64,000 nt of DNA from Luteimicrobium xylanilyticum (GTDB lineage: Bacteria; Actinomycetota; Actinomycetes; Actinomycetales; Cellulomonadaceae): the NCBI RefSeq assembly GCF_009429125.1, contig NZ_CP045529.1:992001-1056000 (forward strand), written 5' to 3'. The position numbers and the translations under genes are program-made. Under the pieces are notes generated by a model. It was not told where the DNA came from and did not search any database. It worked only from the letters and a program-made list of their open reading frames with translations. This document shows, one piece after another, positions 53,795 through 61,944 of the stretch (within the stretch, counting starts at the first letter, position 1; each line of letters opens with the position of its first letter).

Positions 53795-54780
53795 CAGAAG
53801 TAGCCCTCCTTCTTGCGGTCCTCCATGGCGGCCTCGGAGATCCGGTCGTCCGCGCGGGTGGCCCCGCGCTCGGTGATGCGGGTGGCCGCTACCTCGGCGA
53901 TGACGGCGTCGACGTCGCGCGCGTCGGACTCGACGGAGCCCGTGCACGACATGTCGCCGACGGTCCGGTAGCGGACGGTCTCGGTGCGCACGCTCGCGGC
54001 CTCGGCGTCGTTCCGGGGCTGCGAGTACGGGCCGACGGCGAGCAGCATGCCGTCGCGGTCGAACACCTCGCGCTCGTGCGCGTAGTACAGCTCGGGGAGC
54101 GCGATGTCCTCTGCGGCGATGTACCGCCAGACGTCGAGCTCGGTCCAGTTCGACAGCGGGAAGACCCGGACGTGCTCGCCCGGCCGGTGCCGCCCGTTGT
54201 ACAGGTTCCAGAGCTCGGGGCGCTGGTTGCGCGGGTCCCACTGTCCGAACTCGTCGCGCAGGGAGAACACACGCTCCTTGGCGCGGGCCTTCTCCTCGTC
54301 GCGCCGTCCGCCGCCGAACACGGCGTCGAACCGGTGCCCCGTGATCGCGTCGAGCAGCGGCTGGGTCTGCAGCGGGTTGCGGGTGCCGTCGGCGCGCTCG
54401 CGCAGCCGGCCGTCGTCGAGGTAGTCCTGGACGCTCGCGACCTCGAGCCGCAGGCGCAGCCGCTCGACGGTCGCGTCGCGGAACGCGAGCACCTCGGGGA
54501 AGTTGTGCCCGGTGTCCACGTGCAGGACGGGGAACGGCACGGGGGCCGGCCAGAACGCCTTGGCCGCGAGGTGCAGCATCACGACGGAGTCCTTGCCGCC
54601 TGAGAAGAGCATCACGGGACGCTCGAACTCAGCGACGACCTCGCGGATGATGTGGATCGCCTCGGACTCGAGCGCCTCGAGCTGGGTGAGACGGTGCTTG
54701 TCGCCGGTCGTGGCGCCGTCGGGAGCAGCAGCGTCGGGCGCGGCGGCGACGGTGTCGTCGAGGGTGTCGGTGAGTGTCAT
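53794..54780 (-). CDS. cysD: Sulfate adenylyltransferase subunit 2 (CysD)
   Basis: A 328-residue PP-loop ATPase subunit of ATP sulfurylase. The PP-loop is VMLFSGGKDSVVMLHLAAKAF. Other conserved parts are VLHVDTGHNFPEV, FDAVFGGGRRDEEKARAKERVFS, WDPRNQRPELWNLYN and VFPLSNWTELDVWRYI. The ATG at 54780 overlaps the cysH stop by 4 nt, and the stop shares a base with the cysN start. An Ala/Asp-rich N-terminus of about 25 residues precedes the domain. Confidence 0.95.
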   Translation of the reverse strand: MTLTDTLDDTVAAAPDAAAPDGATTGDKHRLTQLEALESEAIHIIREVVAEFERPVMLFSGGKDSVVMLHLAAKAFWPAPVPFPVLHVDTGHNFPEVLAFRDATVERLRLRLEVASVQDYLDDGRLRERADGTRNPLQTQPLLDAITGHRFDAVFGGGRRDEEKARAKERVFSLRDEFGQWDPRNQRPELWNLYNGRHRPGEHVRVFPLSNWTELDVWRYIAAEDIALPELYYAHEREVFDRDGMLLAVGPYSQPRNDAEAASVRTETVRYRTVGDMSCTGSVESDARDVDAVIAEVAATRITERGATRADDRISEAAMEDRKKEGYF

Positions 54781-55625
54781 ACGTGCAGTCCGCATTCCGT
54801 CTTGTCGAGGCCGGCCCAGCGGCCTGCGCGAGGGTCTTCTCCGGGGGCGACGCGCCGCGTGCAGGGCGCGCAGCCGATCGACGGGTAGCCGTCGTTCAGG
54901 AGCGGGTTGAGGATGACGCCGTGCTTCGTGGCGTAGGCGAGCAGCTCGTCGAACGTCCAGGCCGCCAGGGGGTTGATCTTGACCAGCCCGTTCTTCTCGT
55001 CCCAGGCCACGAGGGGGGTGGCAGACCGCGTCGGTGCCTCCTCGCGGCGCACGCCCGTGACCCACACCTCGTACCCGGCGAGCCGGTCGTGCAGCGGCTC
55101 GACCTTGCGGAGCTGGCAGCACAGGCCCGGGTCGCGGGACCACAGGTCCTTGCCGTGCGCGGCGTCCTGCTCGGCGACGGTCTGCCGGGGCGTGATGTCG
55201 ACGATCGTCACGTCCATCCCCGTCTCGACGGCGTCGCGCGTCCCGTAGGTCTCGGCGAAGTGGTAGCCGGTGTCGAGGAACAGGACGTCGACCCACGGCT
55301 TGATCGCCGCGACGACGTGCGGCAGCACGGCGTCGGCCATCGAGCAGGCGACGGCGACCGAGTCCCCGAACTCGCGCGCCGCCCAGGCGACGACCTCCTC
55401 GGCCGTGGCCTCGCGCGTCGCGTCGGGCGACGCGCCCGGCCAGCCCGGCCCGTGCAGCTCGGCCTGGCCGCGCCGGACGATCTCCCTGAGCGCGGCTGCC
55501 GAGCGCTTCGGCCGAGCCTGCGCGGCGCGGCGCTCGGCGTCGGCCGCCTTCGCGGCGTCGCGGGCGCGGGTCCGCTCCCGGGCTGCGGCGCGCAGGGCGG
55601 CCAGCGGGTCGGTCTGCGTGCTCAC
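54777..55625 (-). CDS. cysH: Adenylylsulfate (APS) reductase, CysH type
   Basis: A 282-residue thiol-dependent reductase. Its PP-loop-like region has VAVACSMADAVLPHV and DVLFLDTGYHFAET. The four [4Fe-4S] ligands are the Cys169-Cys170 pair (LCCQLRK) and Cys252/Cys255 (GCAPCTR), and the catalytic cysteine is in the C-terminal ECGLHV (Cys279). The cluster cysteines mark it as a reductase of APS rather than PAPS, consistent with the lack of APS kinase here. The GTG at 55625 overlaps the sulfite reductase stop by 4 nt. An N-terminal basic/Ala-rich helix is present. Confidence 0.94.
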   Translation of the reverse strand: MSTQTDPLAALRAAARERTRARDAAKAADAERRAAQARPKRSAAALREIVRRGQAELHGPGWPGASPDATREATAEEVVAWAAREFGDSVAVACSMADAVLPHVVAAIKPWVDVLFLDTGYHFAETYGTRDAVETGMDVTIVDITPRQTVAEQDAAHGKDLWSRDPGLCCQLRKVEPLHDRLAGYEVWVTGVRREEAPTRSATPLVAWDEKNGLVKINPLAAWTFDELLAYATKHGVILNPLLNDGYPSIGCAPCTRRVAPGEDPRAGRWAGLDKTECGLHV

Positions 55626-57331
55626 TGGAGCGCCTCCTCGTCCGCGCGGTGCGCCCACTGGGCGAAGGTCTCGCCGTCCTGGCGCTCGTCTCCGTAGCGG
55701 CGCACGACCCGCTCGACGTAGTCGGCGACCTCGCTCGCGGGGACCTTGAGCCCCCGCACGGTGCGTCCGAGGCCGCCTGCGTCCTGGCCTGTCCCGGCGA
55801 GCCCGCCGCCCAGGTGGACCTGGAACCCGGGCATCTGCTCGCCGTCGACCGTGATGATCTGGCCCTTGAGGCCGATGTCGGCCGTCTGGATGCGGGCGCA
55901 GGAGTTCGGGCAGCCGTTGACGTTGAGGCCGATCGGCTGGTCCGCGAGCCAGGTCAGGTCCGCGAGCCGGGTCTCGAGCTCGGCGATGACGTCGGTCGCG
56001 GTGTCCTTGGTGTCGACGATCGCGAGCTTGCAGAACTCGAGGCCGGTGCACGCGATCGTCGAGCGCCGGAACGGGCTCGGCTTTGCCGTCAGGCCGAGGG
56101 GCTCGAGCCCGGCGACGAACGCGTCGACCTGGGCGGCGGGGACACCCAGCGCGACGACCTTCTGCTGCGCGGTGAGGCGGACGCCTCGCGCGCCGGTGGC
56201 CTCGACGAGGTCGGCCAGGCCGGTCAGCGTGCCTCCGCCGATCCGTCCCACCGTGGGGGCGGCGCCGACGTAGCAGTCGCCGTCCTTCTGCAGGTGGACG
56301 CCGACGTGGTCGCCGCGTCCGGACGCCGGGGCCGGTGCCGGGCCGTCGGCGAGCCGATAGCCGAGGTACTCGGTCTCGAGCACCTCGCGGAACTTCTCCG
56401 TGCCCCAGTCCGCCAGCAGGAACTTCAGTCGCGCCTTGTTGCGCAGCCGCCGGTAGCCGTAGTCCCGGAAGACCTGGATCACGCCGTACCAGACGTCAGC
56501 CGCCTGCTCTTGGGTGACGAAGGTCCCGAGGCGCTCGGCGAGCCTGGGCGCGGTGGACAGCCCGCCGCCGATCCACAGGTCGTAGCCGGGACCGAGCTCA
56601 GGGTGGACGACGCCCACCAGCGAGATGTCGTTGATCTCGTGCGCGACGTCGAGGCTCGGGTGGCCCGTGATCGCGGTCTTGAACTTGCGTGGCAGGTTGG
56701 TGAGCTCGGGGTCGCCGATGTAGCGCCGCTTGATCTCGAGGATCGCGGGGGTCGGGTCGATGATCTCGTCGGCCGCGATCCCGGCGACCGGGCTGCCGAG
56801 GAACCCGCGCGGGGTGTCGCCGCACGCCGTCGTCGTCTCGAGGCCGACCGTGGCGAGCCGGCGCCAGATCTCGGGGACGCTCTCGATCGCGATCCAGTGG
56901 TACTGGATGTTCTGGCGGTCGGTGACGTCGGCGGTGCCGCGGCCGAAGTCGGCCGAGATGCCACCGAGGACGCGCAGGGCGTCGGCGGACAGGAGCTGTC
57001 CGTCGGAGCGGACACGGAGCATGAAGTAGCGGTCTTCGAGCTCCTCGGGCTCCAGCGTGGCGGTCTTGCCCCCGTCGATCCCCGGCTTGCGCTGCGTGTA
57101 GAGGCCCCACCAGCGGAAACGTCCGTGCAGGTCGTCGCCGGCGATGGAGTCGAAGCCCTGGACCGCGTAGATCTCCTCGATCCGGGCGCGGACGTTGAGA
57201 CCGTTGTCGGCGGCCTTGAGCTCCTCGTTGGAGTTGAGCGGGGTCGGACCGTCGACCTTCCACTGGCCGTTCGGCCGGTTGTTGCGGGACGGTCGGACGG
57301 CCGATGTCGCGGGGGCGGACGTCGTGGTCAT
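55622..57331 (-). CDS. Siroheme/[4Fe-4S] assimilatory sulfite reductase (SirA/NirA type)
   Basis: A 569-residue ferredoxin-type sulfite or nitrite reductase. The cluster and siroheme ligands are Cys428 and Cys434 (CTGLEFC) and Cys474 and Cys478 (GCPNSC). Tyr78 and Cys170 have the same 92-residue separation as the covalent Tyr-Cys pair of mycobacterial sulfite reductase, supporting sulfite rather than nitrite. Operon position before cysH, cysD, cysN and cysG agrees. The ATG at 57331 (MTTTSAPATS) has AAGGAG upstream. That site may be hidden in a hairpin governed by the poly-cysteine leader ORF. Confidence 0.92.
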   Translation of the reverse strand: MTTTSAPATSAVRPSRNNRPNGQWKVDGPTPLNSNEELKAADNGLNVRARIEEIYAVQGFDSIAGDDLHGRFRWWGLYTQRKPGIDGGKTATLEPEELEDRYFMLRVRSDGQLLSADALRVLGGISADFGRGTADVTDRQNIQYHWIAIESVPEIWRRLATVGLETTTACGDTPRGFLGSPVAGIAADEIIDPTPAILEIKRRYIGDPELTNLPRKFKTAITGHPSLDVAHEINDISLVGVVHPELGPGYDLWIGGGLSTAPRLAERLGTFVTQEQAADVWYGVIQVFRDYGYRRLRNKARLKFLLADWGTEKFREVLETEYLGYRLADGPAPAPASGRGDHVGVHLQKDGDCYVGAAPTVGRIGGGTLTGLADLVEATGARGVRLTAQQKVVALGVPAAQVDAFVAGLEPLGLTAKPSPFRRSTIACTGLEFCKLAIVDTKDTATDVIAELETRLADLTWLADQPIGLNVNGCPNSCARIQTADIGLKGQIITVDGEQMPGFQVHLGGGLAGTGQDAGGLGRTVRGLKVPASEVADYVERVVRRYGDERQDGETFAQWAHRADEEALQ

Positions 57332-57333
57332 CG

Positions 57334-57396
57334 GGCTCCTTGGGGCTGCGAGCACGCGCGGAGCGTGAGCCTCAGCCGGCAGGACCGGGGGGAGCC
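57334..57396 (-). promoter_or_regulatory. Possible Shine-Dalgarno-sequestering pairing before the sulfite reductase gene
   Basis: On the minus strand GGCTCC (57396-57391) is the perfect complement of GGAGCC (57339-57334), which contains the ribosome-binding AGGAG of the sulfite reductase gene. Pairing would hide the site; the upstream leader ORF ends 71 nt before the first arm. Only six base pairs are certain by eye. Confidence 0.4.
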
Positions 57397-57466
57397 GAGG
57401 ACCGCTGTCGCGCGCCCTCGCTCGGGGGATGGTGCCGCTGGGGCGGCAGGACCGAGTTCGGGCTGG

Positions 57467-57568
57467 TCAACAACAACACGGGGCGACGGGGCACATGCCC
57501 AGGCGCGTGCCCGCGCACGCCACGGCAGCCGGCGTCGCCGGTGCGAGGGGGCGTGCGGATGCGGTCAT
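57467..57568 (-). CDS. Small poly-cysteine leader peptide upstream of the sulfate operon
   Basis: A 33-residue ORF reading MTASARPLAPATPAAV, then ACAGTRLGM and CPVAPCCC before the stop. It has five cysteines, three of them consecutive at the very end (TGT TGT TGT TGA). It lies 135 nt upstream of the sulfite reductase ATG, on the same strand. TAGCGT lies 8 nt before its ATG, implying a leaderless message. Small ORFs ending in poly-Cys upstream of cysteine-biosynthesis genes act as cysteine-responsive attenuators in mycobacteria. The same logic is inferred here: slow Cys decoding would open the downstream ribosome-binding site. A shorter start (MCPVAPCCC) is possible. Confidence 0.72.
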   Translation of the reverse strand: MTASARPLAPATPAAVACAGTRLGMCPVAPCCC

Positions 57569-57576
57569 GGTGCTAG

Positions 57577-57582
57577 ACGCTA
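57577..57582 (-). promoter_or_regulatory. -10 box for the leader ORF and sulfate operon
   Basis: TAGCGT on the minus strand, 8 nt before the leader ORF's ATG. No convincing -35 is seen. The remaining 57583-57850 up to the divergent gene shows no further gene that I can support. Confidence 0.45.
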
Positions 57583-57850
57583 GCCGTCCGGGGGGACGAT
57601 GCCTAGCCGCTGTCCGGATGGTGGAACGGGGTCTCGGGATCCGGTCCGTCTGGCGCGCGCTCCCGGGTGAAACGTGACGTGCCATCGCGATTTGGTCGAA
57701 TCGTTTGGAGTGTCTGGTGGCGTGAACCCCCTCCGAGGTGTCACCGTAGGGGCACGTCGAGCAGCCGGCGGGACGAAATACGAGGCGTCCTTGTCGATGG
57801 TGACGTGAGCGGGGCCCGCCGAGGACGGCGGCAGGAAGAGGGGCAACTTC

Positions 57851-59122
57851 ATGACTGACATGCCGCGGCACACGCCCGCGACACGACACACGACCGACCA
57901 CGGGGAGATCCGGGCCTGGGCCTCGGCGCACGGGGCCCTGCCCGCGGTGGCGTACGCCGGCTGGCGCGGCAGGCGCGCGGAGCCGACCTTCGCGCTGCCC
58001 GGCGACGGGGTCGGACTGACGCTCGTCGACTGGCCTGCGTGGTTCCGGCTGTTCGACCGGTCGTCGCAGGTGTTCAGCTATCGACTCGAAGCCGCCGAGC
58101 CCGTGGCCGTGGGTGATGTCGCCCCGACCCGTCCGGCCCGTGAGGCGGTCCAAGAGGAGCGCCCTGCCGTGGGACCCGTGCGACGGTTCACGCGCGCGGT
58201 CGTCACCGGGGGTGCGGGCTTCGTCGGCAGCCACGTCTGCGAGGCCCTGCTGGCGCAGGACGTCGAGGTGCTCTGCGTCGACGACTTCTCGACCGGTGCC
58301 GAGCGCAACCTCGCCGGGCTCGCCTCCGAGACGCGGTTCGGGGTCGAAGAGGTCGACGTCCGTCGGCTCATGACCGAGCGAGGCGAGCGGATCTTCGCGG
58401 GCGCGGATCTCGTCGTCCACCTCGCGTCGGCCGCCTCGACCGTCGACTCCGCCCGCCGCCCTGTCGAGACGCTCGAGGCCGGCGCCGTCGGGACGCGGAA
58501 CGTGCTCGCCGCCGCCCAGGCCGTCGGTGCGCGCTTCGTCCTGGGGTCGTCCTCGGCGCTCGACACCGACCCCGAGTTCGCCTACCGCTTGCGCTCGCAG
58601 TGGGCCGAACCGGAGGGAACGCCGCCGCAGTCGGTCTACGTCGAGGCCAAGCGGTTCGCCGAGGCGCAGACGGGCACCTGGCACGCGTCGCGCGGGCTCG
58701 ACGGCGGCGTCGTCCGCATGCACAACCTCTACGGGCCGCGGATGCGGACCGACGACGGACGGATGATCCCGACGTTCGTCGGGCAGGCGCGACGGGGCGA
58801 GCGGCTCACGGTCCCGGGCGACGGTGGGCGCCGCCGCCAGGTGTGCTTCGTCGACGACGTCGTCACCGGGCTCCTCGACTACGCGGCCAGCGCCCGCCAC
58901 GACCCCGTGACCGTCGGCGGTGGCGCACGGCTGAGCGTCCAGCGGGTCGCGGAGGACGTCGGCTCGGTGCTCGGTCTCGACACCCGGATCGAGCACGTGG
59001 CGCCGTCGCCCGACGACGTCGACGCCCTCGTGCCCGGTCTCGCCGTCGGGCAGCTCGTCGCGCCTGCCGTCACGACGCCGTGGGTGGAGGGGCTGACGCG
59101 CACCGTCGCGGCGCTGAACTGA
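57851..59122 (+). CDS. NAD-dependent epimerase/dehydratase with a fused N-terminal module
   Basis: A 423-residue fusion. Residues 15-80 (DHGEIRAWASAHGALPAV, ending WFRLFDRSSQVFSYRLE) resemble small stand-alone actinobacterial proteins that begin DHDEIRxW and are of unknown function. From about residue 113 an extended short-chain dehydrogenase follows: VVTGGAGFVGSHV, DLVVHLASAAS, the catalytic YVEAK (YxxxK) and NLYGPRM, like UDP-glucuronate decarboxylase or UDP-galactose epimerase relatives. The sugar nucleotide is unknown. The ATG at 57851 has GGAAGAGGGG upstream. It is divergent from the sulfate operon. Confidence 0.8.
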   Translation: MTDMPRHTPATRHTTDHGEIRAWASAHGALPAVAYAGWRGRRAEPTFALPGDGVGLTLVDWPAWFRLFDRSSQVFSYRLEAAEPVAVGDVAPTRPAREAVQEERPAVGPVRRFTRAVVTGGAGFVGSHVCEALLAQDVEVLCVDDFSTGAERNLAGLASETRFGVEEVDVRRLMTERGERIFAGADLVVHLASAASTVDSARRPVETLEAGAVGTRNVLAAAQAVGARFVLGSSSALDTDPEFAYRLRSQWAEPEGTPPQSVYVEAKRFAEAQTGTWHASRGLDGGVVRMHNLYGPRMRTDDGRMIPTFVGQARRGERLTVPGDGGRRRQVCFVDDVVTGLLDYAASARHDPVTVGGGARLSVQRVAEDVGSVLGLDTRIEHVAPSPDDVDALVPGLAVGQLVAPAVTTPWVEGLTRTVAALN

Positions 59123-59172
59123 CGTGGCGCATCCCACGTCGCGCCCGTTTCACGACACCCGTGTCAGAAAGA

Positions 59173-59178
59173 TACGAT
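59173..59178 (+). promoter_or_regulatory. -10 box of a small membrane protein gene
   Basis: TACGAT lies 7 nt before the ATG at 59186, so the mRNA would be leaderless or nearly so. Confidence 0.45.
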
Positions 59179-59185
59179 CACGCTC

Positions 59186-59539
59186 ATGAAGGTCCTCTTC
59201 GACATCTTCCTGATCCTCCACTTCGTCGGCTGGGCGATCGTCCTCGGGGGGTACCTCACGAGCATGCGCAAGCCCGGCCTGCCCGTGGGCGTGTTCCACG
59301 GCGCAGCCACCGCCGCCGTCGCCGGCATCGTCATGATGGGCATCTACGAGTCCAACAAGGACCTCCTCGGTTACCACCTGTCCGAGGCGGCGCTCGGCGT
59401 GAAGCTCGTGTTCGCGCTGATCGTCGCGGTCCTCGCCTTCGTCGCGCAGCGCAAGAAGGAGCAGACGCCCGCGTGGGTCAAGCACGGCGTCGGCGTGCTC
59501 GTGCTCGTCAACATCGTGATCGCGGTCTTCTGGCTCTGA
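59186..59539 (+). CDS. Small four-helix membrane protein, unknown function
   Basis: A 117-residue protein with four hydrophobic segments: FDIFLILHFVGWAIVLGGYL, GAATAAVAGIVMMGI, LGVKLVFALIVAVLAFVA and GVGVLVLVNIVIAVFWL. The conserved-looking His in the first helix (LHFVGWA) and in FHGAA recalls small actinobacterial integral membrane proteins, sometimes with haem-like His patterns, but I cannot name the family. It ends before a hairpin terminator shared with helR. Confidence 0.75.
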   Translation: MKVLFDIFLILHFVGWAIVLGGYLTSMRKPGLPVGVFHGAATAAVAGIVMMGIYESNKDLLGYHLSEAALGVKLVFALIVAVLAFVAQRKKEQTPAWVKHGVGVLVLVNIVIAVFWL

Positions 59540-59569
59540 GCCCCCGAACCGACACACGTCCCCCCGGCC

Positions 59570-59596
59570 GGCCGCCCGTCCTCGTGACGGGCGGCC
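59570..59596. terminator. Hairpin between convergent genes
   Basis: GGCCGCCCGTC (59570-59580) pairs perfectly with GACGGGCGGCC (59586-59596) around a 5-nt loop. It lies between the stops of the membrane-protein gene and helR. Confidence 0.75.
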
Positions 59597-59604
59597 GTCG
59601 TCGT

Positions 59605-61797
59605 TCACGGCTCCAGCACGACGAGCTGCTGCGTGGCCCGGGTCATCGCGACGTAGCGGTCGACGGCAGCCGTGACCGCGCCCTCGCCGGCGCCGAAGCC
59701 GTCGGGGTCCACCAGGACCACGAGGTCGAACTCGAGGCCCTTCGCAGTGACGGGGTCGAGCCACTGCACCCGCTCCCGGTCGGGCTCGCGGGAGCCCCGC
59801 CGCTCGCGGTCGGGCGCCACCCCGACGACGCACGCCACGCCGTCGTGCGCGGCGAGCCAGCCGTCGAGGACGTCGTCGAGCTCCGTGGTCCGGCCGCGGG
59901 CGACGGGGAGCCCGCTCGACCGCACCGACGTCGGGACGTTGGCGTCGGGGATCGCGGCACGGATCACGGGTTCGGCCTCCTCCATGACCTCCGACGGCGT
60001 CCGGTAGTTGATGCCGAGCCCGGCGATCCGGGCCCCGGAGATCCCGGCGCCCGCGAGCCGGTCCTGCCAGGACTGCGTGAAGCCCTGCCGTGCCTGCGCG
60101 CGGTCGCCGACGATCGTGAGGCTGCGCGACGGACACCGCGCGAGGAGCAGCTGCCACTCGGCGTCCGTGAGCTCCTGTGCCTCGTCGACGACGACGTGCG
60201 CGAAGGGCCCCGCGAGCCGGTCGGCGTCGGCCCGGGGCGCGCCGTCGGCGGCGCCGAGCGCGTCGCGCAGGTCGGCACCGCGCAGCATGCCCATGACCTG
60301 CATCTCGGAGCCGTCGGTCTCGATCAGGTCCGCCACGACGTCGTCCATCCGGGCCGCTGCAGCGTCGGCCTCGGCGCGCTCGCGGCGCCGTCGACGCGAC
60401 GCGGCGGGGTCGCCCAGCCGCTGCCGGGCCGCGTCGAGGAAGGGCAGGTCGGCCGTGGTCCACGCCTGCGGCTCGCGGCGCTGCAACGCCCGGACCTCGT
60501 CCGACGACAGCCACGGCGCGCACAGCCGCAGGAACGCGGGCACGGACCACAGGTCGCCGACGACGTCCGCCGCGTCGAGCAGCGGCCACGCCTCACCGAG
60601 CGCGTCCCGGAGCTCGGCGTCCCGCTCGAGCGCGCGACGCACCTGTTCGCGCGGCGCCTCGTCGTCGTGCTTGTCGACGAGGATCGCGACGAGCGCGTCC
60701 CAGACCTCGTCGCGGCCGTCGTTGTGCGGCGTGCCGGGCTCGGGCGCGGCGAAGGCGTCCGCCCAGTCGTCGGCCGTGAGGCGCACGTCGGCCCACGGCG
60801 TCGACACGGTGCGCCCGCGCGTCGGCGGCTCCTCGTAGAACCGGATCCCGGTCTCGACGGCCCGCACCAGGTCGGCCGACGCCTTGAGCCGCGCCACGTC
60901 GGAGTCGGTCTCGACGCCGGCGCGCGCACCCTCGGGCACGAGGTCGCGCAGGGTCGCGAGCTGCACGCCGTCCTCCCCGAGGCTCGGCAGGACGTCCGCC
61001 ACGTAGTCGAGGTACGGCTGGTGCGGCCCGACGACGAGCACCCCACCGCGCCGCGCGTCCACCAGCGGCTCCGCGTACAGGAGGTAGGCGGCGCGGTGCA
61101 GCGCGACCACCGTCTTCCCGGTGCCGGGTCCGCCGTCGACGACGAGCGCGCCGCGAGCCCCGGCCCGGATGACGGCGTCCTGGTCGGCGGCGAGCGTCCC
61201 GAGCACGTCGCGCATACGCGCCGACCGCGCGCCGCCGAGGCTCGCGACGAAGGCGGACCGGTCGTCGAGCGAGGCGGTGCTCAGCGGGCCGGGGACGCCG
61301 TCGAGGCCGTGCGTCGCGAAGACCTCGTCCCAGTAGTCGGTGATCTGTCCGGCGGTCCAGCGGTACCGGCGCCGGCTCGCGAGACCCATCGGGTCGGCGA
61401 GCGTCGCGCCGAAGAACGGCTCGGCCGCGGGGGAACGCCAGTCCACGAGGAGCCGGCGGCCGTCGTCGTCGGTCAGCCCGAGCCGCCCGACGTACACGGG
61501 CTCAGGGTCGCCTGCGAGGACCATCCGGCCGAGGCACAGGTCGACGCCGAACCGGCGTAGCGTGCGCAGGCGCGCGGTCAGGCGGTGGACCTCCTGGTCG
61601 CGGTCGAGGGCCTGCTGGCCGGCGCCCGCGGGTGCGCGCCGCGCGGCGTCGAGACGGGCGTCGACGCCGGCGACGGTTTGCTCGAGGCAGGCGGCGACGT
61701 CGGCGAGGTGCTGCGCGTCGTGCGCGACGAGCGCCGGATCGGCCTTGGCGGCGAGGTGGTGGGGGAGGGCGAACAGGTCCGTGGAGGGGTGGGTCAC
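59605..61797 (-). CDS. helR: RNA polymerase recycling motor ATPase HelR
   Basis: A 730-residue UvrD-like P-loop protein of the actinobacterial HelD/HelR type. An N-terminal coiled-coil arm (about residues 20-80) precedes Walker A GGPGTGKT (222-229), the HVVVDEAQEL box, GDRAQARQGF and the C-terminal RYVAMTRATQQLVVLEP. These proteins bind RNA polymerase, eject it from stalled complexes and, for HelR, displace rifamycin and give resistance. A rifamycin-associated element lies about 66 nt upstream, strongly supporting the HelR rather than generic helicase assignment. The GTG at 61797 begins VTHPSTDLFALP. Confidence 0.9.
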   Translation of the reverse strand: MTHPSTDLFALPHHLAAKADPALVAHDAQHLADVAACLEQTVAGVDARLDAARRAPAGAGQQALDRDQEVHRLTARLRTLRRFGVDLCLGRMVLAGDPEPVYVGRLGLTDDDGRRLLVDWRSPAAEPFFGATLADPMGLASRRRYRWTAGQITDYWDEVFATHGLDGVPGPLSTASLDDRSAFVASLGGARSARMRDVLGTLAADQDAVIRAGARGALVVDGGPGTGKTVVALHRAAYLLYAEPLVDARRGGVLVVGPHQPYLDYVADVLPSLGEDGVQLATLRDLVPEGARAGVETDSDVARLKASADLVRAVETGIRFYEEPPTRGRTVSTPWADVRLTADDWADAFAAPEPGTPHNDGRDEVWDALVAILVDKHDDEAPREQVRRALERDAELRDALGEAWPLLDAADVVGDLWSVPAFLRLCAPWLSSDEVRALQRREPQAWTTADLPFLDAARQRLGDPAASRRRRRERAEADAAAARMDDVVADLIETDGSEMQVMGMLRGADLRDALGAADGAPRADADRLAGPFAHVVVDEAQELTDAEWQLLLARCPSRSLTIVGDRAQARQGFTQSWQDRLAGAGISGARIAGLGINYRTPSEVMEEAEPVIRAAIPDANVPTSVRSSGLPVARGRTTELDDVLDGWLAAHDGVACVVGVAPDRERRGSREPDRERVQWLDPVTAKGLEFDLVVLVDPDGFGAGEGAVTAAVDRYVAMTRATQQLVVLEP

Positions 61798-61862
61798 GTC
61801 TCGGCTTCCGCTCGGGGGGTCGCGGCCGGCCGGGCCGCGGCCTGCGATTCTCCGCCGCCACC

Positions 61863-61884
61863 GGGGTCTTGCCGCAAGAGCCCC
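61863..61884. promoter_or_regulatory. Rifamycin-associated element (RAE) between helR and a GNAT gene
   Basis: The arms GGGGTCTTG (61863-61871) and CAAGAGCCCC (61875-61884) are separated by CCG. On the minus strand the core reads CTTGCGGCAAG flanked by G4 and C4, matching the RAE consensus found upstream of rifamycin-inducible resistance genes. It lies between two divergent genes and contains TTG-type -35 hexamers in both directions. Confidence 0.85.
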
Positions 61885-61897
61885 CCTGCGCTATACG
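61869..61897 (+). promoter_or_regulatory. Promoter of the GNAT gene, -35 inside the RAE
   Basis: TTGCCG (61869-61874, within the RAE) and TATACG (61892-61897) are separated by exactly 17 nt. Transcription would start near 61904, reading into the GNAT gene. Confidence 0.7.
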
Positions 61898-61944
61898 TTG
61901 AAAATGGAGGGGTGAGCGTCGACCCGCGGCAGGATGGCCCGTCC

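Noticed and set aside
57580-57891. A 103-codon minus-strand frame upstream of the sulfate operon (containing MKLPLFLPPSS)
   Set aside because: It overlaps the ribosome-binding site and start of the epimerase gene, shows no recognisable motif and has no good start signal. The small poly-Cys ORF is much better supported.
59605-61797. helR gene as an ordinary UvrD/Rep DNA helicase
   Set aside because: The N-terminal coiled-coil arm, the divergent SF1 motifs and the upstream rifamycin-associated element fit HelD/HelR RNA polymerase recycling factors better.
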